Shown piece after piece: positions 12,164 to 22,692 of a DNA stretch of 64,000 nt. The number at the start of each line of letters is the position of its first letter. The stretch's first letter is position 1. Source of the stretch: Erwinia piriflorinigrans CFBP 5888 (lineage in GTDB: Bacteria > Pseudomonadota > Gammaproteobacteria > Enterobacterales > Enterobacteriaceae); contig NZ_CAHS01000021.1 of the NCBI RefSeq assembly GCF_001050515.1, positions 186,001 through 250,000 on the forward strand. Reading direction: 5' to 3'. The notes beneath the pieces were generated by a model. The model worked only from the letters and a program-made list of their open reading frames with translations. It had not been told where the DNA came from and made no database searches. Position numbers and translations under genes: made by a program.

Positions 12164-15100
12164 ATGTCACGTCTGATTCTGACTCTTTTGTTAGGCTGGA
12201 GCTTGCTCCAGCCGGTTTATGCCGTTGGCTTACCGGATTCGTCGCAGATCAAGCAGGAGCTTGAGGAGGCGAAGTCCACCAAAGCCAGCGCCAGTCAGAC
12301 GGCGACTGTCGAAGCGCTGCAATCCGCATTGAACTGGCTGGATGAACGCCAGCAGTCTCTCGATCGGGCGCGGGATTACCAACAGGTTATCGATAACTTC
12401 CCCAAGCTGTCGCGCGAGTTACGCCAGCAGATCGCCACCCCGCCCGACGGCAAAAAACCGCTGCGCAGCAACATGAGCGCGGCCGAGCTCGAACAGGAGA
12501 TCCTGCAAGGTAGCAGCCAGCTGCTGGAGGAGAGTCGTCAGGTTCAGCAGGAGCAGGATCGCGCCCGAGAAATCAGTGACTCCCTTTCTCAGCTACCACA
12601 GCAGCAAACCGAAGCTCGCCGTGCGTTGAGCGATATTGAGCGCCGCCTACAGGGGCAGCCTTCCCCGACTTCCGCCGCAGCCCAGGCACAACGGGCGCAG
12701 CGTCAGGCTGAATCCGCCGCACAGAAGGCGCGGGTCGATGAGTTGGAGCTGGCGCAATTATCAGCCAACAATCGCCAGGAGCTGGCGCGCATGCGCGCCG
12801 AAGTTCACCAGCGTAAGGCCACCGAACTGGATGACTGGCTACAGGATCTGCGCAACCAGCTAAACAGCCAGCGCCAGCGCGAAGCCGAACTGGCGTTGGA
12901 ACGTACCGAACAGCTGGCAGAAGACAGCGGCGCGATGCCGCATGGCATTGCTGAACAGTTCCGCATTAATCGTGAGCTGTCCGCCGCGCTGAATCAGCAG
13001 GCGCAGCGTATGGATCTGGTCGCTTCTCAACAACGTACCGCCACCAACCAAACCATTCAGGTACGTCAGGCACTGAGTACCATTCGCGAACAGTCGCAGT
13101 GGCTGGGCGTGTCGAACGTGCTGGGTGAAGCGCTGCGTGCACAGGTCGCCCGCCTGCCCGAGATGCCAAAACCGCAGCAGCTGGATAACGAAATGGCCCA
13201 GCTGCGCGTACAGCGCCTGCATTATGAATCTTTGATGGAGCAGCAGCCGTCGCTGCGGCAGCTTCGCCAGGATGACAACAGTAACCTGACCAACGAGCAG
13301 GAACGCATTCTCACTGCGCAGTTAAGAACCCAGCGCGAACTGCTGGCCTCACTGCTTTCCGGCTGCGATACCCTGATTCTGGAAGTGACCAAGCTGAAAG
13401 TAGGCAACAGCCAGCTGGTGGATGCGCTCAATGAAGTGAAAGAAGCCACCCACCGTTATCTGTTCTGGACCGCCGACGTCAGTGCGCTGAGCTTCAGTTA
13501 TCCGATCGATTTGGCCCACGATCTGAAGCGTATGCTATCGCTGGATACTCTCGGCCAGTTGGGGGGAGCCATGGTGATGATGGTCACCAGCCGCGAAACT
13601 CTGCTCCCCCTCTTTGCGGCCATTGCGCTGGTCGGCTTTAGCATAAGCTCGCGCCGCCACTTCCGCGCATTTCTGGAACGGGCCTCCAGCAAGGTAGGCA
13701 AGGTCACCCAGGATCAGTTCAGTTTGACGATACGCACCGTATTCTGGTCAATCCTGGTGGCGCTGCCGCTACCGGTTCTCTGGGCGGCGCTGGGCTACGG
13801 TTTACAGCACGCCTGGCCCTGGCCGATTGCGGTCGCCATCGGCGATGGCGTCACCGCCAGCGTGCCGCTGCTGTGGGCGTTTATGATCTGCAATACCTTT
13901 GCCCGTCAGCAAGGACTGTTTATTGTGCACTTCCGCTGGCCGCGCAGCCGCGTGGCGCGTGCAATGCGTTTCTATACGCTGTGCATCGGGCTGGTGGTGC
14001 CGCTGATGATGCTGCTGATCGCCTTCGATAATTTACAGGATCGTGAGTTCTCCCCCACCCTCGGCCGCCTGTGTTTTATTCTGATCTGCGGGGCGCTGAG
14101 CATGGTGACGGTCAGCCTGAAGCGTGCCGGTATCCCGCTGCATTTGGACAAAGAGGGCAACGGCGAAAACTTTATCAATAACGTGTTGTGGAATGTGATG
14201 ATCGCCATTCCCATGCTGGCGGCGCTGGCTTCCTGCATTGGCTACCTGGAAACCTCCCAGGCTCTGCTGGCCAGGGTGGAAACCTCGCTGGCTATCTGGT
14301 TCCTGCTGCTGGTGATTTACCACATTATTCGGCGCTGGATGCTGATCCAGCGCCGACGCATTGCCTTCGATCGCGCGCGAACACGCCGTGCGGAAATCCT
14401 TGCCCAGCGCGCGCGCAGTGAAGAGGAACTGACCGCCCAGCAGACCGCCGCCGATAATATAGAAATCGAAGAACCCGTTATCGATCTGGACGCCATCAGC
14501 GCACAGTCACTGCGGCTGGTGCGCTCGATCCTGACGCTAATCGCCCTGGTTTCGGTGATCCTGCTGTGGTCAGAGATCCATTCCGCCTTTGGTTTCCTGG
14601 AGAATATCCGCCTGTGGGATGTCAGCACCACCGTCCAGGGGGTCGAGAGCCTGCAACCGATTACGCTGGGATCGGTGATGATCGCCACTCTGGTATTGAT
14701 CATCACCACCCAGCTGGTACGCAATATGCCCGCGCTGCTGGAACTGGCGCTGTTACAGCACCTCAGCCTGACGCCAGGTACCGGCTACGCCATCACCACC
14801 CTGACCAAATATCTGCTGATCCTGATCGGCGGCCTGGCGGGCTTTGCCATGATTGGCATCGACTGGTCCAAATTACAGTGGCTGGTTGCCGGTCTGAGCC
14901 TGGGGCTCGGTTTTGGCCTACAGGAGATTTTCGCCAACTTTATGTCGGGTCTGATCCTTCTGTTTGAAAAACCAATCCGCATTGGCGATACCGTGACCAT
15001 CCGCGATCTGACCGGCAACATCACGCGTATTAATACCCGTGCTACTACCATCACTGACTGGGATCGCAAAGAGATTATCGTGCCGAACAGGGCGTTTATC

Positions 15101-15499
15101 ACCGAGCAGTTTATCAACTGGTCGCTGTCGGATTCCGTTACCCGCGTCGTGCTTAACATTCCGGCTCCGGCAGAAGCCAATAGCGACGAAGTGACCAACC
15201 TGCTGTTGACGGCTGCACAGCGCTGTAGCTACGTGCTGGAAACGCCGCAGCCGGAGGCCTTCCTCGTGGATTTACAGCAGGGTATCCAGTTATTTGAACT
15301 GCGTATTCACGCCGCCGAGATGGGGCACCGAATGCCGCTGCGTCATGAGCTGCACCAGCTGATCCTCCGTGGCTTCCAGGAGCACGGCCTGGAGATGCCG
15401 TTCCCACCGTTCCAGGTGCGTATGGAAACTCTCGGACGTAAAACCCCTGCCAGCAACGGCGCACCGGCGGCACGCAGCTATAAGTCCGGCGGGCTTTAG
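12164..15499 (+). CDS. mscM: Mechanosensitive channel MscM (YjeP), MscK/MscS family
   Basis: This is a miniconductance mechanosensitive channel of the large MscS type, which releases solutes on hypo-osmotic shock. From ATG 12164 the product has 1111 residues. It has a signal peptide, then a long periplasmic coiled-coil region rich in Gln, Glu, Arg and Ala (about residues 25-450). About eight extra membrane segments follow, then the MscS core with its pore helix (GLSLGLGFGLQEIFANFMSGLILLFEKP region, near 910) and a C-terminal beta domain. It lies directly behind psd, as in E. coli. Confidence 0.96.
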   Translation: MSRLILTLLLGWSLLQPVYAVGLPDSSQIKQELEEAKSTKASASQTATVEALQSALNWLDERQQSLDRARDYQQVIDNFPKLSRELRQQIATPPDGKKPLRSNMSAAELEQEILQGSSQLLEESRQVQQEQDRAREISDSLSQLPQQQTEARRALSDIERRLQGQPSPTSAAAQAQRAQRQAESAAQKARVDELELAQLSANNRQELARMRAEVHQRKATELDDWLQDLRNQLNSQRQREAELALERTEQLAEDSGAMPHGIAEQFRINRELSAALNQQAQRMDLVASQQRTATNQTIQVRQALSTIREQSQWLGVSNVLGEALRAQVARLPEMPKPQQLDNEMAQLRVQRLHYESLMEQQPSLRQLRQDDNSNLTNEQERILTAQLRTQRELLASLLSGCDTLILEVTKLKVGNSQLVDALNEVKEATHRYLFWTADVSALSFSYPIDLAHDLKRMLSLDTLGQLGGAMVMMVTSRETLLPLFAAIALVGFSISSRRHFRAFLERASSKVGKVTQDQFSLTIRTVFWSILVALPLPVLWAALGYGLQHAWPWPIAVAIGDGVTASVPLLWAFMICNTFARQQGLFIVHFRWPRSRVARAMRFYTLCIGLVVPLMMLLIAFDNLQDREFSPTLGRLCFILICGALSMVTVSLKRAGIPLHLDKEGNGENFINNVLWNVMIAIPMLAALASCIGYLETSQALLARVETSLAIWFLLLVIYHIIRRWMLIQRRRIAFDRARTRRAEILAQRARSEEELTAQQTAADNIEIEEPVIDLDAISAQSLRLVRSILTLIALVSVILLWSEIHSAFGFLENIRLWDVSTTVQGVESLQPITLGSVMIATLVLIITTQLVRNMPALLELALLQHLSLTPGTGYAITTLTKYLLILIGGLAGFAMIGIDWSKLQWLVAGLSLGLGFGLQEIFANFMSGLILLFEKPIRIGDTVTIRDLTGNITRINTRATTITDWDRKEIIVPNRAFITEQFINWSLSDSVTRVVLNIPAPAEANSDEVTNLLLTAAQRCSYVLETPQPEAFLVDLQQGIQLFELRIHAAEMGHRMPLRHELHQLILRGFQEHGLEMPFPPFQVRMETLGRKTPASNGAPAARSYKSGGL

Positions 15500-15605
15500 C
15501 ACAACGGGCCACGGCATACGCCGTGCAATAGCGGCTCACGACCGACGCACTGCGCGTATCCGATCGTGAGCAGCCAGCTTACCGTGCTAAGCCGCTGCCT
15601 GGCAG

Positions 15606-16583
15606 CTAGCAGCGATCTACCGTAAAGGCGATGACGTCACTCAGTTGTTCAGCCTTCAGCGCCAGCATCACCAAACGGTCAACGCCTAACGCCACGCCGG
15701 AGCTTTCCGGCATCCCCGCGCTAAGGGCATCCAGCAGATAAGTATCAATCGGCTGCTGCGGTAACCCGGCGGCGGCACGTTTGCGATTATCCTGCTCAAA
15801 ACGCTGACGCTGTTCACGGCTGTCGGTCAGTTCACGGAAACCGTTCGCCAGCTCAATGCCCTTAAAGTAGACTTCGAAACGCTCGGCCACACGGTGATCT
15901 TCCGGGCTAATTTCAGCCAGCGCGGCCTGGCTCGCCGGGAAGTGATACACAAACGCCGGTTTCTCTTTGCCAATTTCTGGCTCAACGCCGAGCACAAACA
16001 GCAGCTGTAGCAGCGTATCGCGGTCTTCTTCGCGATTGGCGAGGTCACCCGCGCCGAGTTTCTCCGCCACTTCGCGCAGCTGGGCTTTATCTGCCGACAG
16101 AGGATCAATCTCAAGATGACGCTGAAATGCCTGCTGATAGGACAGGGTTTCTGCCGGCGCACACTCCAGCACCTGCTGCAACAGGTCATCGACCTCATTC
16201 ATCAGGCGGTACATATCATAGTGCGGGCGATACCACTCCAGCATGGTAAATTCCGGGTTATGATGACGTCCCATCTCTTCATTGCGGAAGCTGCGGCACA
16301 GCTGATAAATCGGCCCGCTGCCCGCTGCCAGCAGGCGCTTCATATGGTATTCCGGGCTGGTCATCAGATACAGGTCGATGCCCGCTGCGGCCCCTGGGCC
16401 GACAAACCGCGTCTGGAAGGGAAACAGGTGCACATCGGTCACCGTTGCCTGGCTCATCGCCGGAGTTTCCACTTCCAACACGCCACGATCGGCAAAGAAA
16501 CGCCGGATTTCAGCCATAATCGCCGCACGCTTTAACAGGTTGGCGATCGATGCACTCGGCTGCCAGCTGGCCGTATCGTTCAT
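15606..16583 (-). CDS. epmA: EF-P beta-lysine ligase EpmA
   Basis: EpmA (PoxA, GenX) is a truncated lysyl-tRNA synthetase paralogue that attaches (R)-beta-lysine to elongation factor P. From ATG 16583 the protein has 325 residues, exactly the E. coli length. It has class II synthetase motifs: [20 protein letters not shown] (motif 2) and [12 protein letters not shown] (motif 3). It lacks the tRNA anticodon-binding domain, as expected. A longer frame extends to 16859 but has no family match there. Its substrate EF-P and partner EpmB are encoded about 2 kb away. Confidence 0.97.
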   Translation of the reverse strand: MNDTASWQPSASIANLLKRAAIMAEIRRFFADRGVLEVETPAMSQATVTDVHLFPFQTRFVGPGAAAGIDLYLMTSPEYHMKRLLAAGSGPIYQLCRSFRNEEMGRHHNPEFTMLEWYRPHYDMYRLMNEVDDLLQQVLECAPAETLSYQQAFQRHLEIDPLSADKAQLREVAEKLGAGDLANREEDRDTLLQLLFVLGVEPEIGKEKPAFVYHFPASQAALAEISPEDHRVAERFEVYFKGIELANGFRELTDSREQRQRFEQDNRKRAAAGLPQQPIDTYLLDALSAGMPESSGVALGVDRLVMLALKAEQLSDVIAFTVDRC

Positions 16584-16752
16584 CTTTTCTACTCCAAAGT
16601 CAGTCAGGGGGGGAAGTCTACCTGTCCATGCCGCTGCACACAATTCACAGCAGAATAATTCCCGCAATGGCGGCGGTAAACCGTTCCCGGCAGAGGCAGA
16701 GTTGAGGTTTAGGTCTATACTGTAATAATTGATAAATAAAGGAATAATTTCT

Positions 16753-17277
16753 ATGAAGTTGTGGAAAAAGGTCACAGCAATTGCTGGTGCACTGCTCTCT
16801 GTAGCCTGTAGCACCACCCCGCCACAGGGCGTGACGCCAGTGGCGAATTTTGACAGCAACCGCTATCTCGGTCGCTGGTACGAAATTGCCCGCTTTAATC
16901 ACCCTTTTGAACGCGGGCTGGATCATGTCACCGCCAGCTACAGCCAACGCGACGATGGCGGGCTGAAAGTGGTTAATCGCGGCTTTAATTCGAAAAAGCA
17001 GCGCTGGCAGGAGAGCACGGGTAAAGCTTACTTTACTGGCCAGAACGATCGCGCCGCGCTGAAAGTCTCTTTCTTCGGCCCTTTTTACGCGGGCTATAAC
17101 GTGATAGCGCTGGATAAAGATTATCAGCATGCGCTGGTCTGTGGGCCAAATCGCGACTATCTGTGGATGTTATCGCGCACGCCGCAGCTGGATGAGCAGG
17201 TTAAGCAGGATCTGATTGAAGAGGCGCGTAGGGCCGGATTTGCGGTAGATCAGCTGATCTGGATCGATCAACGCTAA
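16753..17277 (+). CDS. blc: Outer membrane lipocalin Blc
   Basis: Blc is an outer-membrane lipoprotein of the lipocalin family that binds lysophospholipids and fatty acids. The 174-residue product starts at ATG 16753 and has a lipobox ending in Cys near residue 20 (SVACST). The lipocalin signature [13 protein letters not shown] is near residue 36. In E. coli, frdABCD and ampC lie between epmA and blc; here the two genes are only 169 bp apart. Confidence 0.96.
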   Translation: MKLWKKVTAIAGALLSVACSTTPPQGVTPVANFDSNRYLGRWYEIARFNHPFERGLDHVTASYSQRDDGGLKVVNRGFNSKKQRWQESTGKAYFTGQNDRAALKVSFFGPFYAGYNVIALDKDYQHALVCGPNRDYLWMLSRTPQLDEQVKQDLIEEARRAGFAVDQLIWIDQR

Positions 17278-17329
17278 GCCTGAAGGATAAAGGGCACAGG
17301 CCGGTGCGAGGCACCAGCCTGTCAGCAAA

Positions 17330-17461
17330 CTACTGCGTGCTTCTCTGAATCGCCTTACCACCTGCCTCAACATCTTCACCCACGCCACGCGTGGTATTGC
17401 AGGCCGTGAGTACGGAAGCGAACACCAGAACAGAAAGCAGAGCAACAATACCTTTCTTCAT
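17330..17461 (-). CDS. ecnB: Entericidin B-like lipoprotein
   Basis: Entericidins are very small cell-envelope lipoproteins. From ATG 17461 the product has 43 residues, a signal peptide, a lipobox (VLTACNTT) with the lipidated Cys near residue 21, and the typical mature sequence [16 protein letters not shown]. The site next to blc and efp matches the ecnAB position in E. coli. No separate ecnA antidote gene is visible. Confidence 0.92.
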   Translation of the reverse strand: MKKGIVALLSVLVFASVLTACNTTRGVGEDVEAGGKAIQRSTQ

Positions 17462-17628
17462 AGCCTTTTCCTTTTCTTTAGAGTTTAAGCACTGCGTTAT
17501 AAGCATAGCCACGATCTCTCCGGCTGCTTCGCCGGCAACAAGAAAAGGCAATTTTCAGAATAATGAGGGATATGGATAGAGCCGGGGGTGGGTTGTCAGG
17601 CGGGCTGTAATGTAGTGGTTGGGCACAA

Positions 17629-17648
17629 GGGCCTGCAAAAACAGGCCC
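17629..17648 (-). terminator. Hairpin downstream of efp
   Basis: A perfect 7 bp stem (GGGCCTG with CAGGCCC) with a six-base loop lies 14 bp beyond the efp stop. There is no strong T run after it on the minus strand, so it may be an inefficient or Rho-assisted terminator. Confidence 0.5.
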
Positions 17649-17661
17649 CGGTCGTTCAGAC

Positions 17662-18228
17662 TTATTTTACGCGCGAAACGTATTCAGCCGAACGGGTGTC
17701 CACTTTAATCACTTCGCCAATCTGCACGAACAGCGGCACTTTCACTACCGCACCGGTAGAGAGGGTCGCTGGCTTACCGCCCGTTCCTGCGGTATCGCCT
17801 TTCAGGCCTGGATCGGTATCGGTGATTTCCAGCTCCACGAAGTTCGGTGGCAGAACCTGGATCGGCTTTCCGTTCCACAGCGTGACAATACATTCAGCAT
17901 TGTCGAGCAGCCATTTCGCCGCATCGCCCACGGTTTTCGCTTCAACAGGATGCTGTTCGAAGGTTTCCGGGTGCATGAAGTGGTAAAAATCACCGTCGTT
18001 GTACAGATAGTTCAGGTTAGTATCAACCACGTCTGCGCCTTCAGCGGAGTCGGTAGACTTGAAGGTTTTCTCAACGCGGCTGCCGGTCAGCAGGCGACGC
18101 ATTTTAACGCGTGCGAAAGCCTGGCCTTTGCCCGGTTTAACAAACTCGCTGGATTCGATGGCATAAGGTTCGCCTTCGAACATGATTTTAAGACCGGGAC
18201 GGAAATCGTTGCTAGAATAAGTCGCCAT
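17662..18228 (-). CDS. efp: Translation elongation factor P
   Basis: EF-P relieves ribosome stalling at consecutive prolines. The 188-residue product carries the conserved loop [10 protein letters not shown], whose Lys-34 is the residue beta-lysylated by EpmA and EpmB. The three beta-barrel domains are of normal length. It is divergent from epmB, as in E. coli, and epmA is about 2 kb away, so substrate and both modifying enzymes are in the window. Confidence 0.98.
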   Translation of the reverse strand: MATYSSNDFRPGLKIMFEGEPYAIESSEFVKPGKGQAFARVKMRRLLTGSRVEKTFKSTDSAEGADVVDTNLNYLYNDGDFYHFMHPETFEQHPVEAKTVGDAAKWLLDNAECIVTLWNGKPIQVLPPNFVELEITDTDPGLKGDTAGTGGKPATLSTGAVVKVPLFVQIGEVIKVDTRSAEYVSRVK

Positions 18229-18269
18229 AAAGGCCCTCTACAATTTATAACTGGTACTTAGCCAAAAAA

Positions 18270-19298
18270 ATGGCACACATTGTAACCCTAAATACCCCTG
18301 AGCGAGAAGAATGGTTACATCAACTTGCTGATGTAATCACTGATCCTGATGAATTACTGCAACTTTTAGCGTTGCAACACCATCCTGAACTGGTTTCAGG
18401 CCATGACGCACGGCGTCTTTTCGCCCTGCGCGTGCCCAGAGCGTTTGCTGCGCGTATGCGTAAAGGCGATCCGCAAGATCCGCTGCTGTTGCAGGTGATC
18501 ACCTCGCGACAGGAGTTTGTCGATGCACCGGGTTACAGTGCCGATCCGCTCGATGAGCAGAGCAGCGTAGTGCCGGGTCTTTTACATAAATATCGTAATC
18601 GTGCGCTGTTGCTGGTCAAAGGCGGCTGCGCCGTCAATTGCCGTTACTGCTTTCGTCGCCATTTTCCTTACCAGGAAAACCAGGGGAATAAGCGCAACTG
18701 GCAGCAAGCCCTGGAGTATATCCGACAACAGCCAGAACTGGATGAGATTATTTTCTCCGGTGGCGATCCTTTGATGGCGAAAGATCATGAGCTGGACTGG
18801 CTGATCGCGCAGCTCGAACAGATCCCACATATTAAGCGCCTGCGTATCCACAGCCGCCTGCCGGTGGTGATCCCCAAACGTATTACCGAAGCCCTGTGTC
18901 AGCGTCTGGCACAGTCACGCCTGCAAACGCTGATGGTGACCCATATCAACCATGCGCAGGAGATTGATGACGATCTGCGCCACGGCATGCGCATGCTGAA
19001 ACGCGCCGGGGTGACCCTGCTCAATCAAAGCGTACTGCTGCGCGATATCAATGACGATGCGGTAACGCTTGCCACTCTGAGCAACGCGCTGTTTGATGCC
19101 GGCATTCTGCCCTACTATCTGCACGTGCTGGATAAAGTGCAGGGCGCGGCGCATTTCTATGTCAGTGATGAACGAGCCCGCACCATCATGCGTGAGCTAC
19201 TGACAAAGGTCTCAGGCTATATGGTGCCGAAGTTGGCGCGTGAAATTGGTGGGGAGCCAAGCAAAACGCCGCTGGATTTACAGCTTCGTCAAGAATAG
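18270..19298 (+). CDS. epmB: EF-P lysine 2,3-aminomutase EpmB
   Basis: EpmB is a radical SAM, PLP-dependent aminomutase that converts (S)-lysine to (R)-beta-lysine for EF-P. The 342-residue protein has the radical SAM motif CAVNCRYCFRRHFPY (CxxxCxxC) near residue 120, followed by the GGDPLM segment that contacts SAM. A PLP-binding Lys is expected near the C-terminus (VPKLAREIGGEPSK). It starts 41 bp from efp on the opposite strand. Confidence 0.97.
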   Translation: MAHIVTLNTPEREEWLHQLADVITDPDELLQLLALQHHPELVSGHDARRLFALRVPRAFAARMRKGDPQDPLLLQVITSRQEFVDAPGYSADPLDEQSSVVPGLLHKYRNRALLLVKGGCAVNCRYCFRRHFPYQENQGNKRNWQQALEYIRQQPELDEIIFSGGDPLMAKDHELDWLIAQLEQIPHIKRLRIHSRLPVVIPKRITEALCQRLAQSRLQTLMVTHINHAQEIDDDLRHGMRMLKRAGVTLLNQSVLLRDINDDAVTLATLSNALFDAGILPYYLHVLDKVQGAAHFYVSDERARTIMRELLTKVSGYMVPKLAREIGGEPSKTPLDLQLRQE

Positions 19299-19360
19299 AT
19301 GCCATGCGGCGGATCGATAATCCGCCCCAGGGCTGGCCGATAGCGTGTGAATCTGTCCCT

Positions 19361-19705
19361 TTAAGGGCACTTATAGACCTGGCCGCTCATCTTGCTATCC
19401 AGCGGTGCAAAGCTGGACCAAAAGTTCTGGGTTGGGCTGGTGGCACCATAAATCACGTTGCCGCCCATTTGTGCAGCACGGTTGCGCAAATCGTTAGCCG
19501 CGCCGCGTAGTGAACTTCCTTCTCCGCCAGAGCCAGACAACCAGTTACTTTGTACCCCAGTCACGTTACCTAACAGCTGGCAGCCGCTGGCAGGCTGCTG
19601 GTCAGTAAAGGTCACGCGCTCCCCCGCAGAACTCAGCCGGTGAGAAGAACTACAGCCTGCCAGCAGCAGAGCCGCCACAGAGAGTCCCAGCAAGTTAATC
19701 CGCAT
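19361..19705 (-). CDS. YjeI-like DUF4156 lipoprotein
   Basis: A small predicted outer-membrane lipoprotein of unknown function. From ATG 19705 (MRINLLGLS) it has 114 residues with a lipobox LLLAGCSSS, Cys near residue 17. An upstream in-frame ATG at 19717 adds four residues; the inner start has a GGGGAT ribosome site. The C-terminal half (ANDLRNRAAQMGGNVIYG) fits the DUF4156/YjeI family. In E. coli yjeI follows groL; here it lies on the same strand as groL but is separated by the importer and lyase insertion. Confidence 0.85.
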   Translation of the reverse strand: MRINLLGLSVAALLLAGCSSSHRLSSAGERVTFTDQQPASGCQLLGNVTGVQSNWLSGSGGEGSSLRGAANDLRNRAAQMGGNVIYGATSPTQNFWSSFAPLDSKMSGQVYKCP

Positions 19706-19833
19706 ATTTATCCCCATATTATTATCATCAGTGTCAGGCCAGGGCATCGCCGAAATCATGAAGATTTCCGATCCATCCTTACCCCTTAACCCGCTTATCA
19801 GGTTAGCTTTGCGCCACTACTTATACTATTTTC

Positions 19834-19890
19834 CCCCCAAAAAGAAAAACCCCCAGTCAAAGTCAGGGAGTAAACGGTCACTGTCAGAGA
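19834..19890. repeat. Decayed copy of groL terminator (left direct repeat)
   Basis: A 21 bp block here is identical to 24992-25012 at the groL terminator, in the same orientation. The similarity continues for about 30 more bases, including GTCAAAG and CGGTCA. Changes in the stem (A/A and T/T mismatches) break the hairpin that the groL copy can form. The two copies flank the importer and lyase genes. The remaining stretch, 19891-20355, has no supported gene and should hold the importer promoter. Confidence 0.75.
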
Positions 19891-20355
19891 TGAAAGATTG
19901 CCATCTGGAAACGCAATCGTCGGGCAGAGTACCGATTCAAACTCTCTTGTGGCCAGGGGCAGATATAAAAGCGTCAGAGTTGCAATCGTGCTCTGTTGCT
20001 AATCCCGTCAGTGCATGGATTTAGTGCAGCGCGCACCTGAAAGATGCAGGGTTATCACCTGACCTCTTCTTTTTAAGCGCAATCCCTCTTCGGCTTACCC
20101 ACTGAGACCCAGGTATTTCTGGCATGGTTGTTGCTTTGGTTGTATGTACAAGTAATGACAAGTTAAGTGCCATTTATTTATATAAAACAGCTTACGACCT
20201 TGTCTCGGATCAACAACAGTGGTGGGTTCTTTTTCATGGTAGACACATAGCATGGCGGCCCTACTCTGACTGCCGAGTGTCATATATACCGAGATTATTT
20301 TCTGGCCAGACTGACCTGCTGACAGGCATCTGTCCCTCTAATCCAGGAGCATTTG

Positions 20356-21210
20356 ATGAAACAATTGTTACTCCGCCGAGTACTGGTGAGTTCACTGATT
20401 ACTTCCGCCATGATGGGTTCGCTACCCTTGCAAGCTAAAGAGTGGAAATCGATCGTTATCGCTACCGAAGGAAGTTACGAGCCTTGGAATATCACGCTGC
20501 CTGGCGGCAAGCTCGGCGGGTTCGAGCCAGAGCTAATGAGCGATCTCTGTCAGAGAATGAAAATCAGCTGTAAGCTGGTGGTGCAAAACTGGGATGGCAT
20601 GATTGCCGGGCTACAGGCCGGAAAATACGACGTCATCATGGATGCCATTGTCATCACGCCAGATCGCCGAAAAGTGATTGATTTTACTGTTCCCTATGCT
20701 TCAACGCCCGCCAGCTTTATCAGTTTAAAAGGGGATCTGCTGCCAAAAGCGGGAAGCTCGGAGCAGATTATCAAACTGCATGACAACCCAAAAGAAATTG
20801 AATCGGCGATTGCTGAACTGAAAGCAGCGCTAAAAGGCAAAACTATCGGTATTGCTTCCGGAACGGTTTACACCACATTCATTGACAGATACTTCAAAGA
20901 TTCCGCAAAGATACGCGAATACAGCACCTCTGCTGATGCCATCCTGGATCTTCAGGCAGAACGAATTGATGCCGTGTTTGATGATGTCACCTTCGCTAAT
21001 TCCATGCTGAATAAGCCAGAAAATAACAACCTGCAATTTGGTGGCCCTCAGCTCGGCGGGCCGATTTGGGGCGAAGGCGAGGCGCTGGGGATCCGTAAGT
21101 CAGACGCTGACCTGAAAGCCAGGCTGGATGAGGCGATTAAAGCCGCACTTGCCGATGGCACGGTGAAAAGACTAAGCGAAAAATGGTTTAAAACCAACGT
21201 CACACCGTAG
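20356..21210 (+). CDS. ABC importer substrate-binding protein, polar amino acid type
   Basis: A 284-residue periplasmic binding protein of the bacterial SBP_bac_3 family, which carries amino acids and related compounds. It starts at ATG 20356 with a CAGGAG site 8 bp upstream. It has a signal peptide cut near QAKEWKS. Family features include the N-terminal TEGSYEPWN segment, the GFEPELMSDLC segment and the GMIAGLQAGKYDVIMDAI segment. It is closest in style to lysine/arginine/ornithine, histidine or opine binding proteins (ArgT, HisJ, NocT). The true ligand cannot be read from sequence. It is the first gene of a five-gene operon ending in a lyase-like enzyme, so the ligand may be that enzyme's substrate. 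Confidence 0.9.
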   Translation: MKQLLLRRVLVSSLITSAMMGSLPLQAKEWKSIVIATEGSYEPWNITLPGGKLGGFEPELMSDLCQRMKISCKLVVQNWDGMIAGLQAGKYDVIMDAIVITPDRRKVIDFTVPYASTPASFISLKGDLLPKAGSSEQIIKLHDNPKEIESAIAELKAALKGKTIGIASGTVYTTFIDRYFKDSAKIREYSTSADAILDLQAERIDAVFDDVTFANSMLNKPENNNLQFGGPQLGGPIWGEGEALGIRKSDADLKARLDEAIKAALADGTVKRLSEKWFKTNVTP

Positions 21211-21221
21211 CAGAGGCGAAA

Positions 21222-21938
21222 ATGGTCATTCCTGGATTTGAAGAAAATGGCTGGGGACCGTTAATCCTCAGCGCTGCCCTGACCACGCTGCTGCTGTCGT
21301 TTGTGGCAATGATGGTCGGTGCCGTTGCTGGCAGCGGGGTTGCAGCGGCGAAACTGTCTGCGCGACGACCGCTGCGCTGGGCAGGAGACAGCTATTCGGT
21401 GCTTTTTCGCGGCATTCCCGAGCTGCTGATTATCTACCTGTTTTACTTTGGAGGCTCCGGGCTGATTACTCAGGTCGGCAAAATTTTTGGGGCCGATGGC
21501 TTTATCGAAGTTCCACCTTTTCTTATTGGCGCGGTGGCAATCGGGCTTATCTCTGGCTCCTATCAGGCAGAAGTTTATCGTGCCGGGCGCCTGGCATTGA
21601 ACAAAGGTGAAATTGAAGCCGCCCAGGCAATAGGGATGTCCAGATGGCGCATCGTTCAGCGTATTATCCTACCGCAGGTATTACGTTATTCACTGCCCGG
21701 GCTAGCGAATGTCTGGCAGATGAGCCTGAAAGACTCTGCTCTGGTATCCGTGACTGGGATCGTCGAACTGATGCGCGCAAGCCAGATTGCTGCGGGTTCG
21801 ACCCGGCAGTACTTCACTTTTTATCTGATTAGCGGCTCCTGCTATCTGGTGTTAACCGTCCTGTCGAACACCGCCTTCAAACGTGCAGAAATACGGCTTA
21901 GCAAGTCACACCAGAGTCGTACTGCGGTTCAAAACTAA
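21222..21938 (+). CDS. ABC importer permease, HisQ-like
   Basis: A 238-residue inner-membrane permease of the polar amino acid uptake family. It begins 11 bp after the binding protein. The conserved ATPase-contact loop is visible near residues 125-150 (EAAQAIGMSRWRIVQRIILP), as are the GxxRGIPELLIIYL segment and about five membrane helices. It should form a heterodimer with the next gene product. Confidence 0.92.
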   Translation: MVIPGFEENGWGPLILSAALTTLLLSFVAMMVGAVAGSGVAAAKLSARRPLRWAGDSYSVLFRGIPELLIIYLFYFGGSGLITQVGKIFGADGFIEVPPFLIGAVAIGLISGSYQAEVYRAGRLALNKGEIEAAQAIGMSRWRIVQRIILPQVLRYSLPGLANVWQMSLKDSALVSVTGIVELMRASQIAAGSTRQYFTFYLISGSCYLVLTVLSNTAFKRAEIRLSKSHQSRTAVQN

Positions 21939-21948
21939 GGAGTGCCGG

Positions 21949-22692
21949 ATGATTGACTTTGCCTTTCTCATTGAAACGTTTCTCAAGCTGGGTGCTGCCT
22001 TGCCAGTGACGCTGGGGTTGTTCTTTTCCTCGTTTTTACTTGGTGCCGTACTGGCGCTGGCCATTCTTGCATTGCGTATAAGCCACCATCCCTTATTGAG
22101 CGGCTTTGCCCGTCTGTATGTTCTTGTATTTCGTGGCTCTCCGCTGATGATCCAGCTTTTTTTAATCTATTACGGCCTCGGCCAGTTCGAGGTTGTTCGT
22201 CACAGTTTTGTCTGGCCGGTGCTGCGTGAGCCCTTCTTCTGCGCGGTCGTTGCCCTGGCACTCTGTACGGCTTCCTACACGGCGGAAATCTTCCGGGGAG
22301 CTTTGCTGGCAGTACCCGCAGGGCAAATTGAAGCAGGAATGGCATGCGGTATGTCACGCTGGCTGCTGCTAAGACGCATTATCGCCCCGGTTATGTTGCG
22401 CTATGCCTTACCGGCTTACTCAACTGAAGCGGTTTTGCTAGTGAAATCCACCGCGTTGGCAAGCCTGGTCACCGTCTGGGATGTCACGGGCGTGGCTCAA
22501 CAAATTATTCAGCGTACCTACCGGACGATGGAAGTTTTTATTTGTGCGGCACTGATTTATCTGATCCTCAATTTCATCATTGTACAAATTTACGCATGGG
22601 TTGAACGCCGTATGTCGCCGCGTCTACGGACGGCGGAGGCTGATTTACCTCTGCCCGCCCCCTCTTTGATAGCCGGAGAGAAACATGATTAA
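21949..22692 (+). CDS. ABC importer permease, HisM-like
   Basis: The second permease of the importer has 247 residues from ATG 21949. It has the family segment [17 protein letters not shown] near residue 60 and the EAA loop [20 protein letters not shown] near 130. Its end overlaps the ATPase gene by 8 bases, which suggests coupled translation. Confidence 0.92.
   Translation: MIDFAFLIETFLKLGAALPVTLGLFFSSFLLGAVLALAILALRISHHPLLSGFARLYVLVFRGSPLMIQLFLIYYGLGQFEVVRHSFVWPVLREPFFCAVVALALCTASYTAEIFRGALLAVPAGQIEAGMACGMSRWLLLRRIIAPVMLRYALPAYSTEAVLLVKSTALASLVTVWDVTGVAQQIIQRTYRTMEVFICAALIYLILNFIIVQIYAWVERRMSPRLRTAEADLPLPAPSLIAGEKHD

Noticed and set aside
16584..16859. N-terminal extension of epmA by 92 codons
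   Set aside because: The extra segment has no similarity to EpmA, and the ATG at 16583 gives exactly the known length of 325 residues.
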